Shown piece after piece: positions 8,043-16,899 of a stretch of 64,000 nt of DNA. The DNA is from a candidate division Zixibacteria bacterium SM23_81. GTDB lineage: Bacteria > SM23-81. The stretch lies in NCBI GenBank assembly GCA_001304015.1, contig LJUY01000001.1, positions 141,520 through 205,519 of the forward strand. The letters run 5' to 3'. The notes below the pieces were generated by a model, which was given only the letters and a program-made list of their open reading frames with translations, was not told where the DNA came from and made no database searches. The stretch's first letter is position 1, and every line of letters begins with the position of its first letter. The translations under genes were made by a program, and so were the position numbers.

Positions 8043-8318
8043 CTAAAAATGGACTTGAAAATCGACGAATTTACCCTGGGGTTCATGCCACTTCACTTGA
8101 ATGTCAGTGACATGAGCCGAGGGTGGACCCACGCGAATTTCCTTGACAAACTCCAAGATCAAGGCTTTCTCCCCCTCCACTTCCAACTCCACCTCACCTC
8201 GGTACAGGTTGCGAACGTAGCCTCTCAGTCCCATTTTCCGTCCACGCATGAGGACGAAGTAGCGGTATCCTACGCCCTGTACCACCCCGGAGACCAGGAT
8301 ATGAGCGGCAGACTCCAT
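8043..8318 (-). CDS. acyP: Acylphosphatase
   Basis: A 91-residue enzyme hydrolysing carboxyl-phosphate bonds. It has the phosphate-binding signature SGVVQGVGYRYF, with the catalytic arginine in GYR, and the second family signature around GLRGYVRNL, where the asparagine is the other catalytic residue. Length matches the family. Its ATG overlaps the stop codon of the upstream SLOG gene (TAATG), so the two are translationally coupled. Confidence 0.95.
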   Translation of the reverse strand: MESAAHILVSGVVQGVGYRYFVLMRGRKMGLRGYVRNLYRGEVELEVEGEKALILEFVKEIRVGPPSAHVTDIQVKWHEPQGKFVDFQVHF

Positions 8319-8794
8319 TAGATCCTACCGATAAGTTCCAGGGCTCTATCGACGGCTTCCTTAGCGGTTTTGGCGGAGACCAAACCCGATATGTCCCAGG
8401 TCTTTAGGCCTACCACCGGGATACCTATAGCCAGTCCCAGGGCGATTTCAGAAAGAGTGCCGTATTGACCGTTTATGGCGATGATGGCATCTGCGGAGCG
8501 GACAACGATGGCGTTACGAGCATGGTTTAGGCCTGTAACGATCGGGATACTCACGTACTCATTGGCATCTCCAGCGTTGAAGCCCGGAAGAATACCCACA
8601 GTCAGCCCGTTCGCAGACTTAGCCCCCTTGCAAGCAGCCTCCATGACGCCGCCCAGGCCTCCAGTGACCACGACACAGCCCTGCCCAGCCAACTCCCGGC
8701 CCACTTTCTCCGCCAAGGCGGCTATCTGACTTGAACATTGGCCACCGCCGACAACAGCAACACGCAATATTTTTCTCGATTGTGAGGATGTCAT
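8318..8794 (-). CDS. TIGR00725/SLOG-family protein (LOG-like Rossmann fold)
   Basis: A 158-residue protein with a Rossmann-like nucleotide fold: VAVVGGG at the start, TGGLGGVMEAACKGA, then GILPG and a NGQYGTLSEIALGL segment. This corresponds to the PGGxGTxxE motif of the LOG/SLOG superfamily in the TIGR00725 variant. Family relatives include cytokinin-activating LOG enzymes and nucleotide-signal sensors; the role of this subfamily is not settled. The ATG at 8794 follows directly after tRNA-Pro(CGG), and upstream in-frame codons would run through that tRNA, so they were rejected. Confidence 0.85.
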   Translation of the reverse strand: MTSSQSRKILRVAVVGGGQCSSQIAALAEKVGRELAGQGCVVVTGGLGGVMEAACKGAKSANGLTVGILPGFNAGDANEYVSIPIVTGLNHARNAIVVRSADAIIAINGQYGTLSEIALGLAIGIPVVGLKTWDISGLVSAKTAKEAVDRALELIGRI

Positions 8795-8827
8795 CTTATG
8801 GCTGGAGGTTGAGGGAGAAAAAATTTG

Positions 8828-8905
<78 letters not shown>

Positions 8906-8913
8906 ATGAAGTG

Positions 8914-9393
8914 CTAAAGCGTCCACAGGGTGATCACGCCCAGAGAGGCCAGGGTGACCACGGTGCCGGCCAGCAAAATGCCAAGAATAATGGCTGGAAG
9001 TGCATACTTGAAGCGAACTCCGAACAGAAAAGTGGCCACTGTTCCGGTCCATGCTCCTGTTACCGGCAATGGAATAGCTACGAAAAGAATCAATCCTAAC
9101 GCTTCATATCGCTCCACCAACCGGCCCCGCCTTCGTGTTCTGGCGAATAACCAGCCAAAAAAGCGCTGACAGTGGGGATACCTACGGCTCAGAAGGTTTG
9201 AAACAGGCTCTAAAAATAACAGCAGGGGAATGACTGGTACGGAATTGCCCACCACGGAAAAGAAATAGGCTTGCTGCCAGCTCATCCCGCGCCCCAAGGC
9301 GTAAGGAATGGCTCCTCGGAGCTCAAAGATAGGCAGCATGGCGATGAGTACGGTGCACAGCTCACGGGGTATATGGCTCAGGTTGAGCGCCAT
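8914..9393 (-). CDS. COG2426 small integral membrane protein (PF06695-like)
   Basis: A 159-residue protein with several hydrophobic helices and the family's diagnostic MLPIFELRGAIPYALG segment near the N-terminus, then GNSVPVIPLLLFLEP and a conserved LFVAIPLPVTGAWTGT stretch. The family was once named 'small multi-drug export protein', but its transport role is poorly supported. AGGAG sits just before the ATG, overlapping the stop region of pcm four bases upstream. Lies in the surE-pcm group. Confidence 0.85.
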   Translation of the reverse strand: MALNLSHIPRELCTVLIAMLPIFELRGAIPYALGRGMSWQQAYFFSVVGNSVPVIPLLLFLEPVSNLLSRRYPHCQRFFGWLFARTRRRGRLVERYEALGLILFVAIPLPVTGAWTGTVATFLFGVRFKYALPAIILGILLAGTVVTLASLGVITLWTL

Positions 9394-9396
9394 GAT

Positions 9397-10041
9397 CTAC
9401 TCCTGTTTCCAACCATGATTACCGATGAGGGGCACAAAGGTACAACCGCAGACCTCCTGGCTCTTGAGTTTAGAGCCTTTTCTTTCGATGCACATCAGGT
9501 TCTGAAAGGATGAACTACCTACAGGTACTACTAATCGGCCACCGTCCCGGAGTTGTTCCTGCAGGGGTTGAGGTACGACAGGAGAACCCGCGGTAACGAT
9601 AATGCCATCAAATGGAGCGAATTCTCTCCATCCTAAGGTTCCGTCACCCACCTTGATGATAACATTCACATAATTGAGCTCGTTAAGTAGCTCGCAAGCC
9701 GCTCGAGCCAAATGTGGGTCTCGCTCGATGGAGTAAACTTTGTCGGCAATTTCCGCCAGAATAGCAGCCTGATAGCCCGAGCCAGTGCCCACTTCGAGAA
9801 CCTTCTCACCACCTTTCAGCTGCAGGCATTCAGTCATCAGAGCCACCATGTAAGGCTGAGAGATCGTCTGTCCACCGAAGATAGGAAGAGGGTAATCATT
9901 ATAGGCTTGCTCCTGGAGAGACTCCTCAACGAATCGATGCCTGGGTACCTTACTCATGGCCGCCAACACAAATTCGTCTTTAATCCCTTTGCCTCGAATT
10001 TGTTCCTCCAGCATTTTATTTTTCATGTCAGCGAAATCCAT
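9397..10041 (-). CDS. pcm: Protein-L-isoaspartate O-methyltransferase
   Basis: Repairs damaged proteins by methylating isoaspartyl residues with S-adenosylmethionine. Visible motifs are VPRHRFV near the start, FGGQTISQPYMVALM (substrate pocket) and the SAM-binding VLEVGTGSGYQAAIL. At 214 residues it has the usual length. It lies seven bases downstream of surE, the classic surE-pcm pairing of stress-survival genes. Its stop codon is TAG, which shows that TAG serves as an ordinary terminator in this genome. Confidence 0.96.
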   Translation of the reverse strand: MDFADMKNKMLEEQIRGKGIKDEFVLAAMSKVPRHRFVEESLQEQAYNDYPLPIFGGQTISQPYMVALMTECLQLKGGEKVLEVGTGSGYQAAILAEIADKVYSIERDPHLARAACELLNELNYVNVIIKVGDGTLGWREFAPFDGIIVTAGSPVVPQPLQEQLRDGGRLVVPVGSSSFQNLMCIERKGSKLKSQEVCGCTFVPLIGNHGWKQE

Positions 10042-10048
10042 CTCTCTT

Positions 10049-10810
10049 CTAGATCCCCTTTAAAACTGGAAAATCCCAACCAGACAGCACCTTTATGGCC
10101 CGATAATTCGTCGCATCCAAATGCAGGGGGGTGATGGAGATTTTGTTAGCCTCGATGGCACTGAAGTCAGTCTTGTCTCCCCCTTCCCAGGAGGGAGGAG
10201 GCCCACCTATCCAGAAAAAAGCATTGCCCTTCTCATCGGTCTTCTTCTCCACTGCGTCGCGGTAAATCCGCTTCCCCAGACGGGTGATCTCCACCCCACG
10301 GATATCCCTCGTATCTACATAAGGAATATTGATGTTGAGGTACGTATCCTCAGGCAATCCTTGTTGTAATACCACTTGACAGATCCCCGCCGCCGTCTCT
10401 GCGGCCTGAGAAAAATCTATGGGCTTCCAATCTGCTAGGGAAACAGCCATGGAGAGAATTCCTAGCATGGTTCCCTCGATAGCAGCAGCCACCGTGCCAG
10501 AGTAACTGACATCGTCACCGAGATTAGGACCATGATTGATTCCCGACAAGACAATATTCGGCTTTCGTTTCATCAGAGAACGGATGGCCAGCATGACACA
10601 ATCGGTGGGGGTTCCCTGAACGGAGAAGACCTTTTCCTCAAGTTGATTTACTCGCAACGGTTGAGAGAGGGTCAGGGAATGGCTGGTGGCACTCTGATCT
10701 CTGTCGGGTGCCACCACATAAACCTCCCCTCCCAACTTGGTGAGTTTGGTCTTCAAGGCTTGAAGTCCCTTGGCGCCGATGCCATCATCATTGGTGAGCA
10801 AAATACGCAT
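10049..10810 (-). CDS. surE: 5'/3'-nucleotidase SurE
   Basis: Metal-dependent nucleoside monophosphate phosphatase. The N-terminus MRILLTNDDGI carries the metal-binding DD pair, followed by VVAPDRDQSATSHSLTL and the VLSGINHGPNLGDDVSYSGTV signature. I start at the ATG at 10810, with AGAAGGA six bases upstream, rather than a TTG two codons earlier, giving 253 residues. Upstream lies a glycosyltransferase and downstream pcm. Confidence 0.96.
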   Translation of the reverse strand: MRILLTNDDGIGAKGLQALKTKLTKLGGEVYVVAPDRDQSATSHSLTLSQPLRVNQLEEKVFSVQGTPTDCVMLAIRSLMKRKPNIVLSGINHGPNLGDDVSYSGTVAAAIEGTMLGILSMAVSLADWKPIDFSQAAETAAGICQVVLQQGLPEDTYLNINIPYVDTRDIRGVEITRLGKRIYRDAVEKKTDEKGNAFFWIGGPPPSWEGGDKTDFSAIEANKISITPLHLDATNYRAIKVLSGWDFPVLKGI

Positions 10811-10834
10811 AAACAATCCTTCTCTGGAGTGCTT

Positions 10835-11608
10835 TTAAAAGTTAAAGAGGTTTCTCATGACCAGCAGGATGAACCTCAGGGTATCCCTCATGGGCCGGAT
10901 GGCGCTTTTTTCCTCCCCGTAAATGGAGCTGATGGGAACAGAATCGATTCGATATCCTTTCCGTCCAGCCTGCATCAATATCTCCGACTCGGTTTCATAA
11001 TGGGAAGTTCTTAAGCGAAGCACTTTGAGCACATCTGTTCGGATATATCGATAGCCCGACTGGCTGTCCGGAATTTTCTGCCCAACCAATGCGGAAATGC
11101 AGGCCGAGGTGATCCTATTGGTCAGCACTCGGATCCAGGGCATCTGGCCCACCAGGTCCATCCTCGACCCAATCAGAATATCCGCTTTCTTCTGGAGGGC
11201 AATTTGAAGAAAAAGGGGGATAAAACGCTCATCGTGCTGTCCGTCGGCGTCAAGTGAAATGACTCCGTGATAACAGCCGTCCATAACGTGTCGAAAACCA
11301 GTTTTAAGCGCTTCCCCCTTGCCCCTATTCTCCCGGTGACAAAGCACCACCGCACCAGCCTCTCGGGCCAAGCAGCTGGTGTTATCGCTGGACCCATCGT
11401 CAACGACGATGATATTCTGAAGCTCGATAAGTTTTGCTATCCGCCGAACGAGTTCGAAAATGGTCCGGGAGGCGTTGAAGGCGGGAATCAATACGGCCAC
11501 TTTCAAAGGAGCGATCAGGTTCTCCCCCACCTTAGGCCAGTAGTTGACATCTTGAGAAGGATTGAAAGATGAACCATTGATCTGGATACATAGCGACGTA
11601 TCATTCAA
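10835..11608 (-). CDS. Family 2 glycosyltransferase (dolichyl-phosphate-mannose synthase-like)
   Basis: A GT-A-fold enzyme: VAVLIPAFNASRTI starts the Rossmann-like core, IVVDDGSSDNT binds the nucleotide sugar, and SLDADGQHD is the DxD metal site. The SGYRYIRTDVL and ETESEILMQAGRKG segments match polyprenyl-phosphate glycosyltransferases. No clear membrane helices follow, so it resembles soluble DPM1-like enzymes that make lipid-linked sugars. The TTG at 11608 is the earliest possible start, a TAA preceding it. A start near 11506, beginning at the conserved core, is equally possible. Confidence 0.85.
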   Translation of the reverse strand: MNDTSLCIQINGSSFNPSQDVNYWPKVGENLIAPLKVAVLIPAFNASRTIFELVRRIAKLIELQNIIVVDDGSSDNTSCLAREAGAVVLCHRENRGKGEALKTGFRHVMDGCYHGVISLDADGQHDERFIPLFLQIALQKKADILIGSRMDLVGQMPWIRVLTNRITSACISALVGQKIPDSQSGYRYIRTDVLKVLRLRTSHYETESEILMQAGRKGYRIDSVPISSIYGEEKSAIRPMRDTLRFILLVMRNLFNF

Positions 11609-11859
11609 TGACCTTTAGCAATCAGGAGGTGTACTCTCAAAGATCTTGGCCCAAATTGCTACTGGATTTTAAAAAGAAAATCTTCAAGAACCATTTTATA
11701 ATCGTATTGACCATCTTGGATGACAAGGCCTGGGACGAAAAAGGCACCTCTTTTAAGGCCAAATTCGCCAGCCTGGTGAAAAACAAGCTGATTTCCCGAA
11801 AAGAGGCATGTGTTGGAGACAGCAAGTTCCTAGACGATAGTGACACAAGCCTCTCATGA
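11608..11859 (+). CDS. Possible small plus-strand gene, unrecognised
   Basis: An 83-residue open frame between tRNA-Pro(GGG) and the glycosyltransferase. Its codons look like those of real genes here (GCC, CTG, AAG, GAC frequent) and the peptide is charged and lysine-rich (FKAKFASLVKNKLIS). It has no ribosome site and no recognised family, and its start meets the earliest possible start of the glycosyltransferase. It may be chance; the opposite strand has an equally open but hydrophobic frame. Confidence 0.25.
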   Translation: MTFSNQEVYSQRSWPKLLLDFKKKIFKNHFIIVLTILDDKAWDEKGTSFKAKFASLVKNKLISRKEACVGDSKFLDDSDTSLS

Positions 11860-11898
11860 TGGTCTTCATGAGATTCACTGATCGGGCTATAATGAAAA

Positions 11899-11975
11899 TG
11901 GTCGGGGCGACTGGATTTGAACCAGCGACCACTAGCCCCCCATGCTAGTGCGCTACCAGGCTGCGCCACGCCCCG
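11899..11975 (-). tRNA. tRNA-Pro(GGG)
   Basis: Complete cloverleaf: acceptor CGGGGCG/CGCCCCG, D-stem GCGC, anticodon stem CTAGC/GCTAG with loop ATGGGGG, T-loop TTCAAAT, and encoded CCA (11899-11901). Closely similar in its acceptor arm to tRNA-Pro(CGG) about 3 kb away. Confidence 0.97.
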
Positions 11976-12076
11976 ACCCATCTCAGATTATGGCAACATC
12001 TCGGGAGTATCACCTTAGAGATTGTCACGTTAATTTATGGAATCATGAAAGAGAAATCAAGCAAAAAATCCCCGTG

Positions 12077-12442
12077 CTACGAAGCTGTCCGTAGTAAAAC
12101 GAGCAGTTCTTTAAGATCCTGTCTTATGGAGGTCAAGAGGTCTCTTAGGAGAGCTTCTTCAAAATTCATCTCCAGCTGGCTCGAGAAGGGATTCCGACGA
12201 ATTTGCTGAAGCTTCCTCTTAGCACCAGCTATGGTATAGCCCTCCTCGTGAAGGAGACGCTTAATTGTCAAAATCGACCTAATGTCCTTGACCCGATAGG
12301 CTCTATTGCCGGCGCGATTCTTAGGAGGAGCTAACGTGGGAAACTCATCCTCCCAATACCGCAGCACATGGGGTTTGAGATTGGTCAATTCGCAAACCTC
12401 ACTGATGCTGTAGTACATCTTCGTTGGAGAAAGTTTGACCAA
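12077..12442 (-). CDS. MerR-family transcriptional regulator
   Basis: A 121-residue DNA-binding protein. The N-terminal winged helix reads YYSISEVCELTNLKPHVLRYWEDEF, followed by the wing NRAGNRAYRVKDI and helix LLHEEGYTIAGAKRKL, as in short MerR/HspR-like regulators that often sit beside housekeeping genes. The short tail has no effector-binding cysteines. Start chosen at TTG 12442, eight bases after a perfect AGGAGG; a GTG overlapping that site and an ATG at 12418 are alternatives. It lies 87 bases downstream of gpsA. Confidence 0.88.
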   Translation of the reverse strand: MVKLSPTKMYYSISEVCELTNLKPHVLRYWEDEFPTLAPPKNRAGNRAYRVKDIRSILTIKRLLHEEGYTIAGAKRKLQQIRRNPFSSQLEMNFEEALLRDLLTSIRQDLKELLVLLRTAS

Positions 12443-12529
12443 TAGAACCACCTCCTGATTAGGTAAGCCAAGTGGTTAAAGGATCATCGTCTCTATTTGC
12501 AAACAGCCACAAGGATCCGCCAGATTCAG

Positions 12530-13531
12530 CTACCACCAGATCTCAGCCTTGGCCACTCGATTCATGAGATCGTTGACAGCCTGGCGAGGATTTTTATCTT
12601 CAAACAGCACCAGATATACCTGTTCGGTTATGGGCATTTCGACTTTTTTCACATTGGCCAATGACCGGGCGGAAACGGTGGTGTTGACCCCCTCAGCGAC
12701 CATCTCCATAGAGTCCAATACCTGCTTCAATTTCATACCCCTTCCCGCCTGTTCTCCCACATATCGATTGCGGCTATGTTTGCTCACGCAGGTAGTGATC
12801 AAATCACCCATTCCGGAAAGGCCGGCAAAAGTCTGAGCGCGGGCGCCCATAGCAATACCCAGACGACTGATCTCGGCCAATCCTCTAGTGAGCAAAGCCC
12901 CTTTAGTATTGTCTCCATAATTCAAACCATCGCAGATTCCGGCGGCAATGGCGATGACATTTTTGAGCGAGCCAGCGAGCTCAGTGCCGATGAGGTCGTC
13001 GTTGGTGTATACTCGAAAATAGGAGGTCATAAAGGTCATCTGAATCTGAAGATTCATGTTTTCATCGGGAGAGGCAACCACGACGGCCGTGGGGATGCCT
13101 CTGCTTACTTCTTCGGCGTGACTTGGTCCAGAAAGTGTGGCAATTCTGATACCTCGGGGCAATTCCTCTTGGAGTACCTGCGACATCCTTTTTAATGTCC
13201 TTCTCTCTAATCCCTTGGCCACATTCACCGAGATTATCTGGTCCGTGAGATGTGGGGCCGCCAACTTTGCTACATTCCTCATGGTGTGTGATGGCAGGGC
13301 AAAGACGATGATACTGACATCCTCTAGGGCCTTACATATATCATCAGTGATGTCGATCTCTCTGGGCACGGCCACTCCTGGAAGAAAAAGAACGTTTTCG
13401 CGGGTCCGTTGAAGTTCATGAGCCCTTTCGCCGAAAAACTCCCACAGGGATACTGTATGGCCGTTACCATGCAGAAGTATGGCCAAAGCGGTGCCCCAGC
13501 CACCAGCCCCTAAAACGGCGATTTTCCTCAT
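12530..13531 (-). CDS. gpsA: Glycerol-3-phosphate dehydrogenase [NAD(P)+]
   Basis: Makes sn-glycerol 3-phosphate, the phospholipid backbone, from dihydroxyacetone phosphate. The 333-residue protein has the dinucleotide loop VLGAGGWGTALA, the substrate-site SGPSHAEEV, and SLKNVIAIAAGICDGL with the catalytic lysine. Its ATG overlaps the plsY stop by four bases (ATGA), coupling it to the next enzyme of the same pathway. Confidence 0.97.
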   Translation of the reverse strand: MRKIAVLGAGGWGTALAILLHGNGHTVSLWEFFGERAHELQRTRENVLFLPGVAVPREIDITDDICKALEDVSIIVFALPSHTMRNVAKLAAPHLTDQIISVNVAKGLERRTLKRMSQVLQEELPRGIRIATLSGPSHAEEVSRGIPTAVVVASPDENMNLQIQMTFMTSYFRVYTNDDLIGTELAGSLKNVIAIAAGICDGLNYGDNTKGALLTRGLAEISRLGIAMGARAQTFAGLSGMGDLITTCVSKHSRNRYVGEQAGRGMKLKQVLDSMEMVAEGVNTTVSARSLANVKKVEMPITEQVYLVLFEDKNPRQAVNDLMNRVAKAEIWW

Positions 13532-14178
13532 GACGATTTCCTCGGTGAGCCCGAGCGCCTAAGGGTGAATTTGTTTTCCGTTCCCGCCAACAGCCTTCTG
13601 ATGTTAGCATGATGGCTGATCAGAACGACGATAGCAAGTACCGCACCAAAGGATATCAGCGCTCTCCCAGGGTCACTTCCCAAAGCCAATTTCTCAAAAG
13701 CCATTAGCACAGGCACACAAACGGCCGCTGCCATGGAGGCCAAAGAAATATATCGCGTAATGACCACGATAATGATCCACAAAATCAGGACACAAAGGGT
13801 TATTATAGGTGCCAGAGCGAATAGCACACCAGCTCCGGTGCCTACTCCTTTTCCCCCGCGAAAGCTCAGAAAGATGGAAAAGATATGACCCACTATAGCA
13901 CAACCTCCAGTCAGAACACGGATCATATTTATGTCAGTGGTGCAGCTCGGCTCTGCGATCTTAGAGACCAACAGAACGGCCAGTAGCCCTTTGGCCATGT
14001 CCAATACCAGGACCAAGAGACCGGCTTTGAGGCCCAGTACTCTGAAAGCATTTGTAGCGCCGGCGTTTCCGCTGCCATGTTCTCTGATATCGATACCACG
14101 AGTGGCTTTCCCCAACCATACGGATATTGGAATGGAACCCAGAAGGTAACTGACCACCAAGGCCAAAGCCAGCCACAT
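13528..14178 (-). CDS. plsY: Glycerol-3-phosphate acyltransferase PlsY
   Basis: Membrane enzyme transferring acyl groups from acyl-phosphate to glycerol 3-phosphate, the first acylation in phospholipid synthesis. The 216-residue protein has multiple hydrophobic helices and the family's conserved loops: GSIPISVWLGK, GSGNAGATNAFRVLG and FRGGKGVGTGAG. AGGAGG precedes the ATG. It sits between der and gpsA, with which it overlaps. Confidence 0.96.
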   Translation of the reverse strand: MWLALALVVSYLLGSIPISVWLGKATRGIDIREHGSGNAGATNAFRVLGLKAGLLVLVLDMAKGLLAVLLVSKIAEPSCTTDINMIRVLTGGCAIVGHIFSIFLSFRGGKGVGTGAGVLFALAPIITLCVLILWIIIVVITRYISLASMAAAVCVPVLMAFEKLALGSDPGRALISFGAVLAIVVLISHHANIRRLLAGTENKFTLRRSGSPRKSS

Positions 14179-14185
14179 TCTCCGA

Positions 14186-15508
14186 TTATCCTCCTCTCTT
14201 GCGGACTAAAAGCTTTATGGGGGTACCTCTGAAGCCAAAAGCACCTCTGAGTTGGTTGGTTAAATATCTAAGATAAGAGGCGGATAGTCCTCTAGGATGG
14301 TTGGTGAAGAAGATAAAAGTAGGCGGATGAACTTTTTGTTGGGTAACGTAATAGATTTTCGTTTGCTTGCCAGCGATAGATGGAGGCTGTTTTCGAGCCA
14401 CAGTTGAGACCACAAATTTGTTGAGGCGTCCCGTCGATATCCTTTTGCTTCTCTCTCGAAAAACCATCAGGACTTGTTCCAAGATAAGAGGAACGTGCAG
14501 CCCAGTGAGCGCCGAAGCAGCAACTATGGGAACATACGACAAAGAGGGATATCGTTTTTTCACTTGCCTCTCATACTCCTCTGCCTGGGCTTCTTCTCTT
14601 TCGACAAGATCCCACTTGTTGAGAACCAGGATGATGCTCTTATACGCCTCCTGAACCTGCCTGGCGATTTTAAGGTCCTGACCCGTTGGCCCAATGACCG
14701 CATCGACCAATATAAGAGCCACATGGCATCGATCAAGACTCCTCAACGTTCGCAAAGTGCTGTAGAAATCCACCCCTCCCTTTACCTTGCTTCTCTTTCT
14801 AAGACCAGCTGTGTCAATGAGCACGAAAGTGTGACGGCCAAGGTGAAAAACGGTGTCCACAGCATCTCGGGTTGTTCCCGGAACCGCATCGACGATAACT
14901 CTTTTTTCTCCCACGATGGCGTTAACTAAGGAAGACTTGCCTACATTGGGCCGACCCAGGATGGCCACCTGTATCCCATCAACCTCAAGTTCATGAGGAG
15001 CTGTTTTGGGAAGCCGCTGAACGATCTGGTCGAGAAGCTCCCCAATGTTATGTCCGTGAAGGGAGGACAAGGCAATGCCCTCACCTAGGCCCAGATCCAA
15101 GAAGTGGGGGATGTTTTCTTTAGAATCTCTCAGGTCCGCCTTGTTCAGAACCAAGATCACTTTCTTTTTGGCCCTGTGGAGAACGTGGGCGATGTCGATA
15201 TCACCAATGGTGGGCGGCACCTGCAAATCCACCATAAAAAGGACCACATCTGCTTCGCTAATGGCCAGCTTAGCCTGGTCGGCGATGGCCACAGGAAGAT
15301 CGGCCTTTTCCGAAAACTGCAATCCTCCTGTGTCCACTAAAAAGAAATGGCAACCAGACCAATCCGTCTCGGCATAGAGTCGATCCCTGGTGATTCCGGG
15401 CTCGTCATCCACGATGGCCATTCTCTTTCGGATGATTCGATTAAACAAAGTAGACTTTCCCACATTTGGTCGTCCTATAATGGCTACCACTGGTTTTGCG
15501 GCGGTCAC
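14186..15508 (-). CDS. der: GTPase Der (ribosome assembly)
   Basis: Essential double-GTPase for 50S subunit maturation. Two G domains are present, each opening with GRPNVGKS and followed by a DTAG/DTGG switch and an NKxD motif (NKADL, NKWDL); a C-terminal KH-like domain ends the 440-residue protein. I start at GTG 15508, which forms a GTGA overlap with the stop of the upstream radical-SAM gene and has GAGG at good spacing; GTG 15514 is two codons earlier but too close to that site. Confidence 0.96.
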   Translation of the reverse strand: MTAAKPVVAIIGRPNVGKSTLFNRIIRKRMAIVDDEPGITRDRLYAETDWSGCHFFLVDTGGLQFSEKADLPVAIADQAKLAISEADVVLFMVDLQVPPTIGDIDIAHVLHRAKKKVILVLNKADLRDSKENIPHFLDLGLGEGIALSSLHGHNIGELLDQIVQRLPKTAPHELEVDGIQVAILGRPNVGKSSLVNAIVGEKRVIVDAVPGTTRDAVDTVFHLGRHTFVLIDTAGLRKRSKVKGGVDFYSTLRTLRSLDRCHVALILVDAVIGPTGQDLKIARQVQEAYKSIILVLNKWDLVEREEAQAEEYERQVKKRYPSLSYVPIVAASALTGLHVPLILEQVLMVFRERSKRISTGRLNKFVVSTVARKQPPSIAGKQTKIYYVTQQKVHPPTFIFFTNHPRGLSASYLRYLTNQLRGAFGFRGTPIKLLVRKRGG

Positions 15509-16800
15509 GACCACACCTCTTCGAGAGATTGGAACGGCTGCTCTCTTGGGGTGCTTTTTACTTCAACGCCCAGCTCGCGCTCCAGATCGGCCGGGCTGAG
15601 GTCATCTAAGAATAAACCTTCATCATTTAGACAGCTAGGAGGCAAGATGACGGTACCCTGTGGTGAATTATCCTGGAAGCTCTCTAAAATATCTGATCCC
15701 GTCAATAAACCGCTCACGGAGATGGCGCCACCCAAATATCTATTGGGCACGACAGCCAGATGAACTATTAGGTTCTCAATTTCCTCGAGTCGTTTTACGA
15801 CCACCTCTCGAAGGAAGGGAGCCGAGCCCAATCCGGTAATCAATGTGATCACCTTTGGGCTTTTCAATCGAACGGGATAACTCTCCTGTCTGGACGCAAA
15901 TTGGTTTAAAAAATGCCGCACCATACCCACACCATTTTCGATCTGGGCATAATCATCGTAGTAGTCCTCTGGCGGCAACTCTTTTCCAGCCATCAAGAAG
16001 ATCTCGTCAGCAAGGTAAACGAAACCGCGTCCGAAACGCTCGCGAAAGATCCGGTGCCAGATTCCCACCGTTTGGACTAAATCTCTGGCTTGGTGCGAAT
16101 CCATAGGCTGAATCCCAGGAAGTCCCTGGCGATGACCGGTAAGACCCACAGGCACAATGGCCACCGTTTGGACGGCGGGGAAAAACTCTTGCAAATCCTC
16201 TATCGATCTCCTCAGAATTTGATCATCGTTGATGCCAGGACAAACCACCAGCTGACAGTGGAGCTGGATGCCCCCCAGAGCTAACCGGGAGATCAGCTTG
16301 ATGATACTGGGAAGCTTCTGTCTGCCCAAAAGCCGCTTTCTGACACTCTGATTGGTGCTGTGTACGGAGATGAACAGGGGACTCAATCGCTGTCCAAGAA
16401 TTCGCTCAATATCCCTCTCGCCCAGGTCCGTTAAGGTGATGTAATTGCCATGGAGAAAGGAGAATCGGTAATCCTCGTCCTTAAAATACAAACCTCTCCG
16501 CATACCCGGAGGAAGCTGGTCTACGAAGCAGAAGATGCATCTGTTGTGGCATCGTCGAGGGTGCATTTCCGGTAACTCAAGGCCCAGGTCATCATCGACG
16601 GCCTTCTTGAAAGAGATGGTTCTCTTTTTTCCCGCTTTCCCGTGGACAACAACCTGTATAGATTCATCGTGGAGATAAAATTGGTAATCGATAATGTCTT
16701 CCAACGGCTGTCCGTTTATCTCAACCAGATACTCCCCTGGTCGAATACGAGCTCTTTCTGCCAGACTGCCAGGTAGGACATCTCTGATTCTCAGCGCCAT
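15505..16800 (-). CDS. PDZ/radical-SAM/DUF512 protein
   Basis: A 431-residue protein with an N-terminal PDZ-like domain (about residues 1-60, LRIRDVLPGSLAERARI), then a radical-SAM core with CHNRCIFC (Cys84, Cys88, Cys91, the CxxxCxxC cluster ligands) and a C-terminal DUF512 domain (LITGLGSAPFLREVV, NRYLGGAISVSGLLTG). The family is widespread in bacteria and often sits beside der, as here; its reaction is unknown. It overlaps der by four bases. The ribosome site before the ATG is weak. Confidence 0.9.
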   Translation of the reverse strand: MALRIRDVLPGSLAERARIRPGEYLVEINGQPLEDIIDYQFYLHDESIQVVVHGKAGKKRTISFKKAVDDDLGLELPEMHPRRCHNRCIFCFVDQLPPGMRRGLYFKDEDYRFSFLHGNYITLTDLGERDIERILGQRLSPLFISVHSTNQSVRKRLLGRQKLPSIIKLISRLALGGIQLHCQLVVCPGINDDQILRRSIEDLQEFFPAVQTVAIVPVGLTGHRQGLPGIQPMDSHQARDLVQTVGIWHRIFRERFGRGFVYLADEIFLMAGKELPPEDYYDDYAQIENGVGMVRHFLNQFASRQESYPVRLKSPKVITLITGLGSAPFLREVVVKRLEEIENLIVHLAVVPNRYLGGAISVSGLLTGSDILESFQDNSPQGTVILPPSCLNDEGLFLDDLSPADLERELGVEVKSTPREQPFQSLEEVWS

Positions 16801-16899
16801 TTTTCCAGGCTTTCTGTGGTTCGGCTTCGGCCACGAAAGGGGCCTATGCGGCCGCTCCTAATTTGCTCATCTCTATCCGAGAGTAAATCAGCCCGGGGA

